Assembly (NCBI GenBank): GCA_045804965.1 | Contig: JBJMMD010000010.1 | Location: 1 to 64,000, forward strand | Length of the DNA stretch: 64,000 bases | Reading direction: 5' to 3' | Source of the DNA: CAVTUU01 sp045804965 | GTDB lineage: Bacteria > Chloroflexota > Chloroflexia > Thermomicrobiales > UBA6265 | Shown: piece after piece, positions 55,740 to 63,042 of the stretch | Position numbering within the stretch: the first letter of the stretch is position 1 | Layout: each line of letters begins with the position of its first letter | Program-made: the position numbers and the translations under genes | The notes under the pieces: model-generated | What the model was told of the DNA's origin: nothing | What the model saw: only the letters and a program-made list of their open reading frames with translations | Database searches by the model: none

Positions 55740-56663
55740 TCAGGCTCCCCTTCGTTCCCGCACCCGAATGAAGACAACCGAGGCAACGAGCGAGATCGCC
55801 GTCATGACCAGGGAGAGAGTGGCAGCGTAGCCAACCCGGTTTTGGGTGAACGCCTGCGTGTAGGTGTAAGTGGCGATCACTTCCGTTGCGTTGTTCGGGC
55901 CACCATTTGTCATGACGAAGATGATGTCAAAGACATTGAACCCACCGATCAGGAGGAGCGCCCCGACCACGGTGATCACGTTCGCGAGCTGCGGCAGCGT
56001 CACGTCCCAGAACCGCTGCCACGCATTGGCGCCGTCAACGGTCGCCGCCTCGAGCAAATCCCGGCTGACATTCTGCAGTCCGGCCATGAAAACAACGAAG
56101 ACGAATCCTGTCTCTGCCCAAATGGCCGCGACCAGGACCGCATAAAGCGCAACGTTCGGATCGCCCAACCAGCCACGGGAGACGGACTCGAAACCGAGCC
56201 GGTCGAGCGCCTCGTTGAGCAGACCGAAAATCGGGTTATAGATCCAGCCCCAGAGGATCGCGATCACGACCGAGGAGAGGACTTGCGGCATGAAGTAGGC
56301 GGTGCGGAAGAGCGTAAACCCGCGCGGCCGGCGCCAGAGGAGCATCGCCAGTAACAACCCAATCACCATCGGCGAAATCGTGCCGACGATCACCCAGATC
56401 AGATTGTGACGGAGCGATTTCCAGAGCAGGTCATCATGGACGAGCTCGCGGTAGTTGGCGAGGCCGACCCAGTGCTTGACCGGATCGGCCCCATTCCAGT
56501 TGGTGAAGCTGAGGTAGATCGACTGAAAGAACGGGTAGATCATGAAGACGGCGTAGAGCAAAAACGCCGGCAGCACGAAGAGATAGCCAGCCCGATACCG
56601 CGCCCAGTGCCGCCCCAGCCGCCGGGTCAGTGTCTCGTTCGTCGCCACCGCGATCTGTGCCAT
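55740..56663 (-). CDS. ABC importer 3, permease (UgpA type)
   Basis: 307 residues, starting with a basic cytoplasmic segment and YLFVLPAFLLYAVFMIYPFF, six membrane segments, and the contact loop LEAATVDGANAWQRFWDVTLP. It forms the membrane pore with the next gene's product. No ATPase gene is in the operon. Confidence 0.92.
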   Translation of the reverse strand: MAQIAVATNETLTRRLGRHWARYRAGYLFVLPAFLLYAVFMIYPFFQSIYLSFTNWNGADPVKHWVGLANYRELVHDDLLWKSLRHNLIWVIVGTISPMVIGLLLAMLLWRRPRGFTLFRTAYFMPQVLSSVVIAILWGWIYNPIFGLLNEALDRLGFESVSRGWLGDPNVALYAVLVAAIWAETGFVFVVFMAGLQNVSRDLLEAATVDGANAWQRFWDVTLPQLANVITVVGALLLIGGFNVFDIIFVMTNGGPNNATEVIATYTYTQAFTQNRVGYAATLSLVMTAISLVASVVFIRVRERRGA

Positions 56664-56729
56664 CGCCGCTCCAACGTCCTCGAAACCGAACGCCTGCTTC
56701 GACCGTGTCGTTCGTCCAGATTCGCGCCA

Positions 56730-58064
56730 TTAGGACGTCGGTGTGCCCTCCGACGGGCTGGTCTTCATCCCCTCCTGCCACGCCGCCTGCAACTCAGCCG
56801 CGACTTGTTCGGGCGTTTTTTGGCCGGAGATGATCGCTTGGAAGCCATTGGTCATCGCGTCGTTGAACTGCGGCGGAGCGAGCACGTCGACGTTGTAGCC
56901 GAATTTCGTCTTCGCGTTCGGACCGATTCCGGTCTGCAACACGTCGAGGATCGACTTGTAGAGTGGTGAAACATTCAGGCTGGTCGTGTCGAGCTGGACC
57001 GGGACGAAGAAGTGCGCTTCCTCAGTCCAGCGCTTGACGATGTCGGGCGAGAAGAGGTAGTCGAGGAGCTGTCCGGCTTCAGTCTGGTGCTGGCTCTTGG
57101 CCGAAATGTAGTACGCCGAGCCGACCCCGGAGATCCAATACTGCCCCTTCGCCCCATCAATTGTCGGAAATGGGGTGAACTGGACATCCTGCCCTTCCAT
57201 GTTCGTCTGAATGTCGTTAATGAGCCAACTCCCCGTCGTGTTCAATATTGACTGCCCCGAGAAGAAGAGGGAGTTGCCGTCGTCGTACATCAGCGCGTTC
57301 ACATCTTTGGTGTAGCAGCCGGCATCCTTGAGGTCGACGAAGTAGGTCTTGATCGCCTTCACGATCTCGGGCGTGTTCCAATTGCCTTTGCTTTGATAGA
57401 GCAGCGCCTTCATCGCGTCGGGGCCGATCATGTCGTTGGCCGCCATCGAGAATTGGTGAAAGGCCTGCCAGCCGGGATTGTCACTGAAAGCGATCGGCGG
57501 ATCGTAGCCCTTGTCCTTCGCCTGGCCGCAGAGCGTCTTCAGGTCGTCAACCGTTTTGGGGGCTTGCCAGCCCTCTTTATCGAGCAGAGTGTTGTTGTAA
57601 TACATCCCAATCAGGTCGACCTGCAGCGGCAATCCGTAGATCTTCCCGTTCAGCGAGGTCGCTTCGAGGGACTGGCCGGCGATCTTGTCCTTCCAGCCGT
57701 ACTGGTCCGCCATCTGATCCAGTGGCGACAGCAATCCCGCATTCGCGAGCACGCCCGCATACCCTGGACCGGCATCGTAGAAGATGATGTCGGGACCGGT
57801 GCCGGAGGCGAGGGCGGTATTCACCGTTTGCCGCATCTGATCGCTCGAGACCACCTCTCGCTTGATCGTGATGTTCGGATGCTGGTCGGTAAACGATTTG
57901 TAGATAGCATCGGCCGCTTTGCTCGAAGTCTCTTCCGTGAATTGGTCCCAGATCCGCAGCTCGACCTTCTGGTCCTGAGCGCGACCAATACTCGGCACGG
58001 CGCCGAGGACAAGCAGCATCGTGACGAGCATAACGGGAATAGACCAACGGTGGGATCGTAACAC
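56730..58064 (-). CDS. ABC importer 3, solute-binding protein
   Basis: 444 residues from a GTG at 58064 with GAGAGGGGGA upstream; the longer frame overlaps the promoter and operator and is rejected. A Sec-type signal (about 1-30, cut near GRAQD) precedes a family-1 binding protein: KVELRIWDQFTEETSSKAAD, GPDIIFYDAGPGYAGVLANA, GKIYGLPLQVDLIGMYYNN and YWISGVGSAYYISAKSQH. The ligand is unknown. It is first in the operon of two permeases, LacI, isomerase and dehydrogenase. Confidence 0.9.
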   Translation of the reverse strand: MLRSHRWSIPVMLVTMLLVLGAVPSIGRAQDQKVELRIWDQFTEETSSKAADAIYKSFTDQHPNITIKREVVSSDQMRQTVNTALASGTGPDIIFYDAGPGYAGVLANAGLLSPLDQMADQYGWKDKIAGQSLEATSLNGKIYGLPLQVDLIGMYYNNTLLDKEGWQAPKTVDDLKTLCGQAKDKGYDPPIAFSDNPGWQAFHQFSMAANDMIGPDAMKALLYQSKGNWNTPEIVKAIKTYFVDLKDAGCYTKDVNALMYDDGNSLFFSGQSILNTTGSWLINDIQTNMEGQDVQFTPFPTIDGAKGQYWISGVGSAYYISAKSQHQTEAGQLLDYLFSPDIVKRWTEEAHFFVPVQLDTTSLNVSPLYKSILDVLQTGIGPNAKTKFGYNVDVLAPPQFNDAMTNGFQAIISGQKTPEQVAAELQAAWQEGMKTSPSEGTPTS

Positions 58065-58123
58065 AATCTCCCCCTCTCCCCGGCGCAGAGGGCCAGGCAG
58101 TCGGCGAACGACGTGGTCGGATA

Positions 58124-58137
58124 TGTCATCGATGACA
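58124..58137. promoter_or_regulatory. LacI-type operator candidate
   Basis: TGTCATCGATGACA is a perfect palindrome with a central CG, the usual hallmark of LacI-family sites. It lies just downstream of the -10 box at the expected transcription start of the importer-3 operon, where a bound repressor would block polymerase. Confidence 0.65.
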
Positions 58138-58144
58138 GAGCGGG

Positions 58145-58173
58145 ATCGTAGCACCGCGCACAATTTCGGTCAA
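58145..58173 (-). promoter_or_regulatory. Promoter of the importer-3 operon
   Basis: On the minus strand, TTGACC (58173-58168), 17 bases, then TACGAT (58150-58145). Spacing is ideal for the housekeeping sigma factor. The transcript would begin near 58138 and carry the binding-protein gene at 58064 first. Confidence 0.6.
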
Positions 58174-58246
58174 GATGTTTGGTTACACCCGGGAATCAGG
58201 TGAATCCCGCGCTCACCGGGTTCAACGAGCCACCCCTCGACCATTG

Positions 58247-59746
58247 CTAACTCCAAACAGAAGCCATCGCCGAGCGAAATAGTGGGCTCTGACAAAGGCA
58301 GCCCGATTCTGATGGCGTCGTCGTGATGCGGTTGATCTCTCTCCGCTCGGGACGCCAGAATTGGAATCGGAAGGTGTTGTGCATCTCTGTCAGCATCGCT
58401 TCTGCCTCAGTCACGCCTCGCTTGAGGTACTCGGCCGCCAAGAGAACACCGGCCAGTGTTGAGACGAAGCCGACCGACCATTCGGCGTCTTCGGCGACGT
58501 CGGCAAAACGTTGGAGGGTGGTACCCGAGATCGTCCCGCAATGGGTGACCGGGTCGATCAAGTAAGTATCAAGCGCAGCAGGCTCAACTCCGTGCGCTGC
58601 TGCCTTCTTCGCGCGTTCGCTTGATTCGAGATGGCGAAGCCCCTCAATCACGCTCGCATCAGGCAGCACCGCCTCGGGGCGGTTGCGACACCGCAGGCAG
58701 GGGCCGCCGGCTAACACGTCGTAGAGGTTCACCTGCGCCCGCATTTCGTTGGTCGAGGCACCCAACACAAGCCGCGGCAGCGCGTCCTGGATCGCGTGTC
58801 GAGAGCGGTTGCGGTCCACGGCCGAAATGACCAAATCAAGTCGCGGGGTGCCCTGGAACGCGTACCAATCGTCGAATGACGCAGTGACCGGTTGGACGAT
58901 GATGCTGCGTCCGGTGAACGCATGAGCGGCGGTCGACGCTTTGAGTGTCCCTAGCTGATTAAGACCAAACAAGACGCATCGGTTGAGGTTGCTATCCGTT
59001 ATTCCTTCTTTATCGTGGTCGAGCAGTATGAGCGAAGTAGTGACTTGAGGAAGGGCGTAGAGCACCTGGAACAGACCGTTTGCCACAGCGCCGGCGCCGA
59101 CGATCACGGCCGAAGGTGGTATTGCGGCAGGTCGAGGCCCCTCACTTTCTGGAGGGGATGAAGAGACACGAAGGGTCAGTGCGTCCAACCAAACGTTTTG
59201 GGCGCTGCTGGTACTCTCCGGTCGACTCGACCGGATGAACTTGAAGACCTCGCCGGCGGTCAGGCACGCCGCCAGATATGCGCCAATCGGATTATCACTA
59301 CTTCCCAGCTCACCGGTGATCTCGCTCCCAACATGACCTGCCCAGCCGATCGCCGTCGTCACTAATGCCAGATCGCCGTTGCCGATAGGACCGGGGCCGA
59401 TTCGGATGCTGATACGTGTTCGCGGTCGGTCAGACCGCGACAGAACCGCAGGGTTGACCCGCTCGATTCCCGAGCGCAAACAGTCCGATAAGTCCGCGCA
59501 ATCGCTCGGCATCAAAGGGCTCAAATGTCGAATCGGCGTTACGCCGGTTGGTATATCGAACTCGATGGTTCCGACTTCCTCGGTCTGCCGCGCAAGCAGG
59601 TTCACGAGCATCCAGGCCAGGTGCTGGCCCACCGTGGTGCCGGACGTAACTGCGTCAAGCGAGATGGTCACGCGCGCAAGACCGTGTTGCTCTGACAGGC
59701 GCCCACCCAGGGTTCCGCGATGCCGTTGAGCGATGTCAACACCCAC
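58247..59746 (-). CDS. E1-like ubiquitin-activating enzyme (ThiF fold)
   Basis: 499 residues from a GTG at 59746 that overlaps the JAB gene by 11 bases, with GAGGA upstream. Residues 1-205 form an N-terminal region that I do not recognise. Residues about 210-460 are a ThiF/E1 adenylation domain: nucleotide loop VIVGAGAVANG (214-224), acidic pair LLDHDKEG (Asp243, Asp245), SNLNR (252-256) and Lys269. Cys350 and Cys353 (GGPCLRC) with Cys483 and Cys485 (SGCLCQ) could bind zinc. Cys403 in THCGTISG is a candidate for the thioester Cys. It should adenylate the Ubl C-terminus and pass it to the E2. It is the last gene of the operon. Confidence 0.87.
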   Translation of the reverse strand: MGVDIAQRHRGTLGGRLSEQHGLARVTISLDAVTSGTTVGQHLAWMLVNLLARQTEEVGTIEFDIPTGVTPIRHLSPLMPSDCADLSDCLRSGIERVNPAVLSRSDRPRTRISIRIGPGPIGNGDLALVTTAIGWAGHVGSEITGELGSSDNPIGAYLAACLTAGEVFKFIRSSRPESTSSAQNVWLDALTLRVSSSPPESEGPRPAAIPPSAVIVGAGAVANGLFQVLYALPQVTTSLILLDHDKEGITDSNLNRCVLFGLNQLGTLKASTAAHAFTGRSIIVQPVTASFDDWYAFQGTPRLDLVISAVDRNRSRHAIQDALPRLVLGASTNEMRAQVNLYDVLAGGPCLRCRNRPEAVLPDASVIEGLRHLESSERAKKAAAHGVEPAALDTYLIDPVTHCGTISGTTLQRFADVAEDAEWSVGFVSTLAGVLLAAEYLKRGVTEAEAMLTEMHNTFRFQFWRPERREINRITTTPSESGCLCQSPLFRSAMASVWS

Positions 59747-60308
59747 GGGGTTCTTCCTCTGTCGCCATTTCCCATCGGAAATCGGCGAACCCGTCGATGA
59801 TTTGGATTCGCTGAGCAACCTGCGGGTGGTCGAGCCGCTCCCACCGCCCACCGCGGCGCTCGTGCACCCCGATACCGGCCAACTCGTAATCCAACCCAGC
59901 CCCATAGTGCGGCCAGACGAAGGACAGCGCTCCCTCACGGGTACTGTAGGCGTTCTCATCGTCGTAGTAGGAGTGATCAACCCCGGAGGAGGGATGGGTG
60001 TGCACTTGCGCCAGATTGGTTAGCCCTTGGCGACGCATGTCGGCCGCCAACCGGTGCAGCGACTCTGGAATGACCTGGTAGTAGCCCCGAGACTGCCGCA
60101 GTTGTGGCGCGGCCACCGTCGTCACTACTTGCAGTCCCTGACAAGTGACGCCGAACCAGAAACAGACCGCTTCGACCTTGGCGCGTCGGTACGGTTGGAA
60201 GAACTGGTGCGTGTCGCAAATAACGCTGCGCGGAAGAATGACTCTCCGAACTGGGGACGCAGTGGACGGGCTGTTACTTGGTACAGGTGGTCGGTCCCGT
60301 GTCGTCAT
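59736..60308 (-). CDS. JAB/JAMM deubiquitinase-like metalloprotease
   Basis: 190 residues. The complete JAMM zinc motif is present: Glu46 (KVEAVCFWFG), then H103-T-H105-P with six residues to Ser113 and two more to Asp116, exactly the HxHPx6SxxD spacing. The protein is therefore expected to be an active isopeptidase, trimming the Ubl precursor after Gly-Gly or removing it from targets. The ATG overlaps the E2 stop (ATGA), and its own 3' end overlaps the E1 start, so the gene is translationally coupled on both sides. Confidence 0.88.
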   Translation of the reverse strand: MTTRDRPPVPSNSPSTASPVRRVILPRSVICDTHQFFQPYRRAKVEAVCFWFGVTCQGLQVVTTVAAPQLRQSRGYYQVIPESLHRLAADMRRQGLTNLAQVHTHPSSGVDHSYYDDENAYSTREGALSFVWPHYGAGLDYELAGIGVHERRGGRWERLDHPQVAQRIQIIDGFADFRWEMATEEEPRGC

Positions 60309-60835
60309 TGACCCTGCCTCGCGTATCGCCCCTGAAAATGCTCGGAATTGAGCGCCTTATAGACCGTGTAGATGCAAGTACCCAAGGTGTGCTTATCTAC
60401 ACGCCATAGCTGATCGACCGTCGGGCTGTGACCGCTAAAGTAATAACCCAAGCTCATTGAACTGCAGACGAGTTGGGGGGCGAAAGGATAAGACTCAGGA
60501 AAACCTGTGTAGTTGGGGTGAACGGCGCAGTAGGGAGCCTGCAACTGTGGCAGGTGGTGCATGTCGCGCTCAAGGTCGTACTCCAGCGTATCTGGATTGA
60601 CGAAGCGGACGTCCGGCGGATGGGCTGGATAGTATCCGCAGTTAAGGCGCAGGGTGAACCGGTCGCGCTCACCGGCGAAGTAGCGCGCCGGCACGACCGC
60701 GATCACGGTCAAGGGACCGTGTCGGCGCAGCTCCCAACCGTAGGCGGCCCCGCGTCGATGCCAGCCCGAGGACTGGATGAAGCCATCCACCGCCGCCTCG
60801 GCCAGCGCTGGGTGGACCCGGGATGGCAGGTCCAC
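60305..60835 (-). CDS. E2-like ubiquitin-conjugating protein
   Basis: 176 residues from a GTG sharing one base with the Ubl stop (TAGTG). The E2-fold pattern is seen: central strands (PLTVIAVVPARYF, RFTLRLNCG), the YPAHPPDVRF segment (69-78) matching the YP..PP.V.F of E2 enzymes, then HPN (106-108), then Cys124 in QLVCSSMSLG, followed by helices ending in LGTCIYTVYKAL. HPN before the active Cys is the classic E2 arrangement, although here 16 residues rather than about eight separate them. Cys103 and Cys154 are other cysteines. Expected to receive the Ubl from the E1 and attach it to targets. No E3 is seen. Confidence 0.78.
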   Translation of the reverse strand: MDLPSRVHPALAEAAVDGFIQSSGWHRRGAAYGWELRRHGPLTVIAVVPARYFAGERDRFTLRLNCGYYPAHPPDVRFVNPDTLEYDLERDMHHLPQLQAPYCAVHPNYTGFPESYPFAPQLVCSSMSLGYYFSGHSPTVDQLWRVDKHTLGTCIYTVYKALNSEHFQGRYARQGQ

Positions 60836-61143
60836 TAAGCGCCCCCCGGTACCACGTCAATGTCGAACTCAAATTCCAGCTTGCCGTGGTCGCCGGTGAC
60901 ACAGATCCCCTGCGCGGCGAGCGCATGCAGGGAGGAGCCTAAGTGAGGCGTCAAATCGACGCGCGGCTCGGCGTGGCAGAAGTACTGGTCGCCATCGCGG
61001 CGCTGCTCGCCCAACCTGTGGTAGGCCTCGTCGACTACTGCCTGGACCGTACTCTCGGTTTCAGCGTTAAACCGCTTGTCTTCCGCCGTAGAAGTGTAAA
61101 ACGCGGTTACGTGGACTTTTCGGTGTTCCTGTTCCTGACTCAT
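60835..61143 (-). CDS. Ubiquitin-like modifier, single beta-grasp domain ending Gly-Gly-Ala
   Basis: 102 residues. The beta-grasp order is visible: strand KVHVTAFYTS (9-18), strand DKRFNAETE (22-30), helix TVQAVVDEAYHRLG (32-45), strand DQYFCHAEP (52-60), VDLTPHLGSS and GICVTGD, last strand KLEFEFDIDVV (88-98), then Pro-Gly-Gly-Ala. It resembles bacterial Ubl proteins of the DUF2604 kind. Gly100-Gly101 would be the conjugated end after the JAB protease removes Ala102. Only one domain is present, unlike the tandem ISG15-like BilA. GGGAG lies eight bases before the ATG. It is the first gene of the operon, with the promoter at 61204-61233. Confidence 0.82.
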   Translation of the reverse strand: MSQEQEHRKVHVTAFYTSTAEDKRFNAETESTVQAVVDEAYHRLGEQRRDGDQYFCHAEPRVDLTPHLGSSLHALAAQGICVTGDHGKLEFEFDIDVVPGGA

Positions 61144-61203
61144 GGCGGTGTCTCCCTAGCCGATCTCGCTCGATCATTGTGCGCTTCAATGGTGCGCAAC
61201 TGC

Positions 61204-61270
61204 ACTCTAGCAGCAAGCGCATGGGGATGTCAAGCAAGCGCTTGCAAACTCCAAGCGATCAGGATATAGT
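61204..61270. promoter_or_regulatory. Divergent promoters of the Ubl operon and XRE gene with shared palindrome
   Basis: Minus strand: -35 TTGACA (61233-61228), 18 bases, -10 TAGAGT (61209-61204). Plus strand: -35 TTGCAA (61242-61247), 17 bases, -10 TATAGT (61265-61270). Between the two -35 boxes lies the perfect palindrome GCAAGCGCTTGC (61234-61245), which shares four bases with the plus-strand -35. Partial copies of the half-site occur in the minus-strand spacer (GCAAGCGC, 61213-61220) and in the plus-strand spacer (CAAGCG, 61253-61258). A dimeric XRE repressor bound here would shut both promoters. Confidence 0.7.
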
Positions 61271-61300
61271 GTCAACCGAACCAGTTGGAGGAGGAATCCC

Positions 61301-61684
61301 ATGACGACCCCGCAGCCGGCAAGGGACTCAGAGATCGGCAAGCAATTGGAGCAGACGCGCAAAAGCCTGAATTGGTCGCTACGCGATGCGCAGCGTGAAT
61401 CCGGAGTGTCAAATAGCTACATCAGCCAGATTGAACGGGGGGACGTTGACCCATCCCCAGAAGTGTTGCGGCGCCTCGGCCAAGCCTACGGAGTGCCATT
61501 CGAAGTCCTGATGGAGGCCGCTGGTTACCTTATCAAGCGCACGGAACTTAAGGAGTCAGGCAAAGTCCCGGCGTTCGTCTTTAGCGCGGCTGAAAAAATG
61601 GACGAGCGCGATTGGGAAGCCGCCCAGGCGTTTTTCCAAACGCTCCTCAAGATCCGTAAGAAGGATGGAGACCAGACACCATGA
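61301..61684 (+). CDS. XRE-family repressor
   Basis: 127 residues with GGAGGAGG before the ATG. The Cro/C1-type HTH spans about 12-67 (GKQLEQTRKSLNWSLRDAQR, SGVSNSYISQIERGDVDPSP). The C-terminal part (about 80-127) is short and helical. This size and layout match DdrO-like and ImmR-like repressors, which are inactivated when a COG2856 metalloprotease cuts the C-terminal region. The protease gene follows 18 bases after the stop. It is divergent from the Ubl operon, with a shared operator-like palindrome. Confidence 0.88.
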   Translation: MTTPQPARDSEIGKQLEQTRKSLNWSLRDAQRESGVSNSYISQIERGDVDPSPEVLRRLGQAYGVPFEVLMEAAGYLIKRTELKESGKVPAFVFSAAEKMDERDWEAAQAFFQTLLKIRKKDGDQTP

Positions 61685-61702
61685 GCGACTCGGGGTAAGC
61701 GG

Positions 61703-62536
61703 ATGTCACTGCTGACCACCGACTCCTCGACGGTGCAGGAGGGCGCCTTGCTCTTCCTTGCCCACCTCGGTATCGCCGAGCCGCCGATTACTGTGGAGCG
61801 GGTGCTTGAAGGGCTCGGCGTCGAGTCTCACCCTTTGCCGACCTTTGACATCGACCGGCTGACTCCCGAGCAACTCAAGCACTATCACGCGCTCAAGCCC
61901 GTACGCGGCCTGCTCAGTCCGGCCGAGCAGCGCATCTACTTCAGCGACGAACTCTCCACCAGGCAATATCCATGGCTCATCTATCACGAATCCGGGCATG
62001 TCCTGATCGATTGGCATCGGGAAGCTCTCTATGTGGACAATGACTACCGTCTCAGTCAGCGGGCGATTGACCAAATGGAGAAGGAGGCCAACGAATTCGC
62101 GGGGCATTTGCAGTTCTTAGGGACTCGATTCGCCGACGAGTCGCGTTCCATGCCATTCGGGCTCGGCACGGCGGTGGACCTAGCTGACCTCTTCGTTGCC
62201 ACCTACGAGTCAGCAATCCGTCACTACGTTGAGACGCGCGAGGAGAATTGCATCTGTCTTGTGTGTCGCGTCATTCCAGCGGCAGAAGGAGCACGCACAC
62301 TCCGCTTCCAGTACTTCATCAAGCCGAAGCCATCGCGCGGTTTCTGGAACTTTGAGTTCAAATCCGGGCACGTATTCCCCCTCGACGACGAGGTGGTGCA
62401 GTTGCTCAACCAGGGTGTACTGGATGGGGCCTCACCACACAACGGTACCTACTACAGCCAAGATTCTAAGCAGGCCTATCAACGCCAGGTGTTTTGCAAC
62501 GGTCACAGCGTCTTCGTCTTGGTTAGCACCATCTGA
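61703..62536 (+). CDS. ImmA/IrrE-family metalloprotease
   Basis: 277 residues. The zinc-protease motif is His95-Glu96-x-x-His99 (YHESGHVLIDWH) and the third ligand is probably Glu128 in MEKEANEFAGHLQF, the standard COG2856 layout. About 130 further residues (from 145) form a C-terminal domain that I do not recognise, with HYVETREENCICLVCRVIP including three Cys. In known pairs this protease cuts the partner XRE repressor after DNA damage or another signal. Here it probably relieves repression of the Ubl operon. Confidence 0.85.
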   Translation: MSLLTTDSSTVQEGALLFLAHLGIAEPPITVERVLEGLGVESHPLPTFDIDRLTPEQLKHYHALKPVRGLLSPAEQRIYFSDELSTRQYPWLIYHESGHVLIDWHREALYVDNDYRLSQRAIDQMEKEANEFAGHLQFLGTRFADESRSMPFGLGTAVDLADLFVATYESAIRHYVETREENCICLVCRVIPAAEGARTLRFQYFIKPKPSRGFWNFEFKSGHVFPLDDEVVQLLNQGVLDGASPHNGTYYSQDSKQAYQRQVFCNGHSVFVLVSTI

Positions 62537-63042
62537 GATTTTCGAACGCCTCCGAGACGCTGGTGAACTTTGAGGATTTAGTTGAAGTCTTCAGACGAGA
62601 CGGCTGCGATACCGTGTCCATAGATGCCCAGGACCAGCGCAATGCTCCGCTTACTTCGCCACAGTTGCGAATCAACAGACGGGACCAAGAAGAGGGTGTC
62701 TCCTTCGAGCGCATTGGTGAACCATTGCGGCCCACGCTTGTACGGCAAGACTCTGTCAGCCAGGCCATGATCGAATATGTCTCTTCTCCAATTCGACGGT
62801 TCGGGCCGTCACACCCCGCTCACACGTGACAGTCTAGACGTGCAATACAGCCCCGCTCTTGTGGCTCGCCTTCTCGGCGGTGAACGGATTCTGCCACGCC
62901 GTCGAGTCAATCCCCGACTTACGCCCGTTCACCAATTCGCGTACGATCCGTGATCGCCGCCCAGGAGAAGCCGTCGCCATTGAAGCCGGGGGCCGGCGCC
63001 AAACCGAGCAGCGAACGCCGCCTCGCCGCGGCTGGAGTGGTC
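62537..63042. other. Intergenic region with weak ORF traces
   Basis: 506 bases. Three open frames overlap here: plus-strand 62563-62829 (88 codons, GTG start, no ribosome-binding site), plus-strand 62777-62953 (58 codons from ATG, no ribosome-binding site), and a minus-strand frame ending at 62578 with protein-like text (ALEGDTLFLVPSVD, RSIALVLGIYGHGIAAVSSE) but no usual start. At most one can be real; the minus-strand one looks like the end of a decayed gene. No insertion-sequence ends were seen. Confidence 0.35.

Noticed and set aside
58247..61143. Type II CBASS operon
   Set aside because: E1, E2 and JAB parts are present, but there is no CD-NTase or effector gene, the E1 and E2 are separate proteins, and a Ubl gene is included, which fits Bil-like operons better.
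62563..62829. 88-codon plus-strand gene after ImmA
   Set aside because: No ribosome-binding site, overlapping alternative frames and no recognisable motif.
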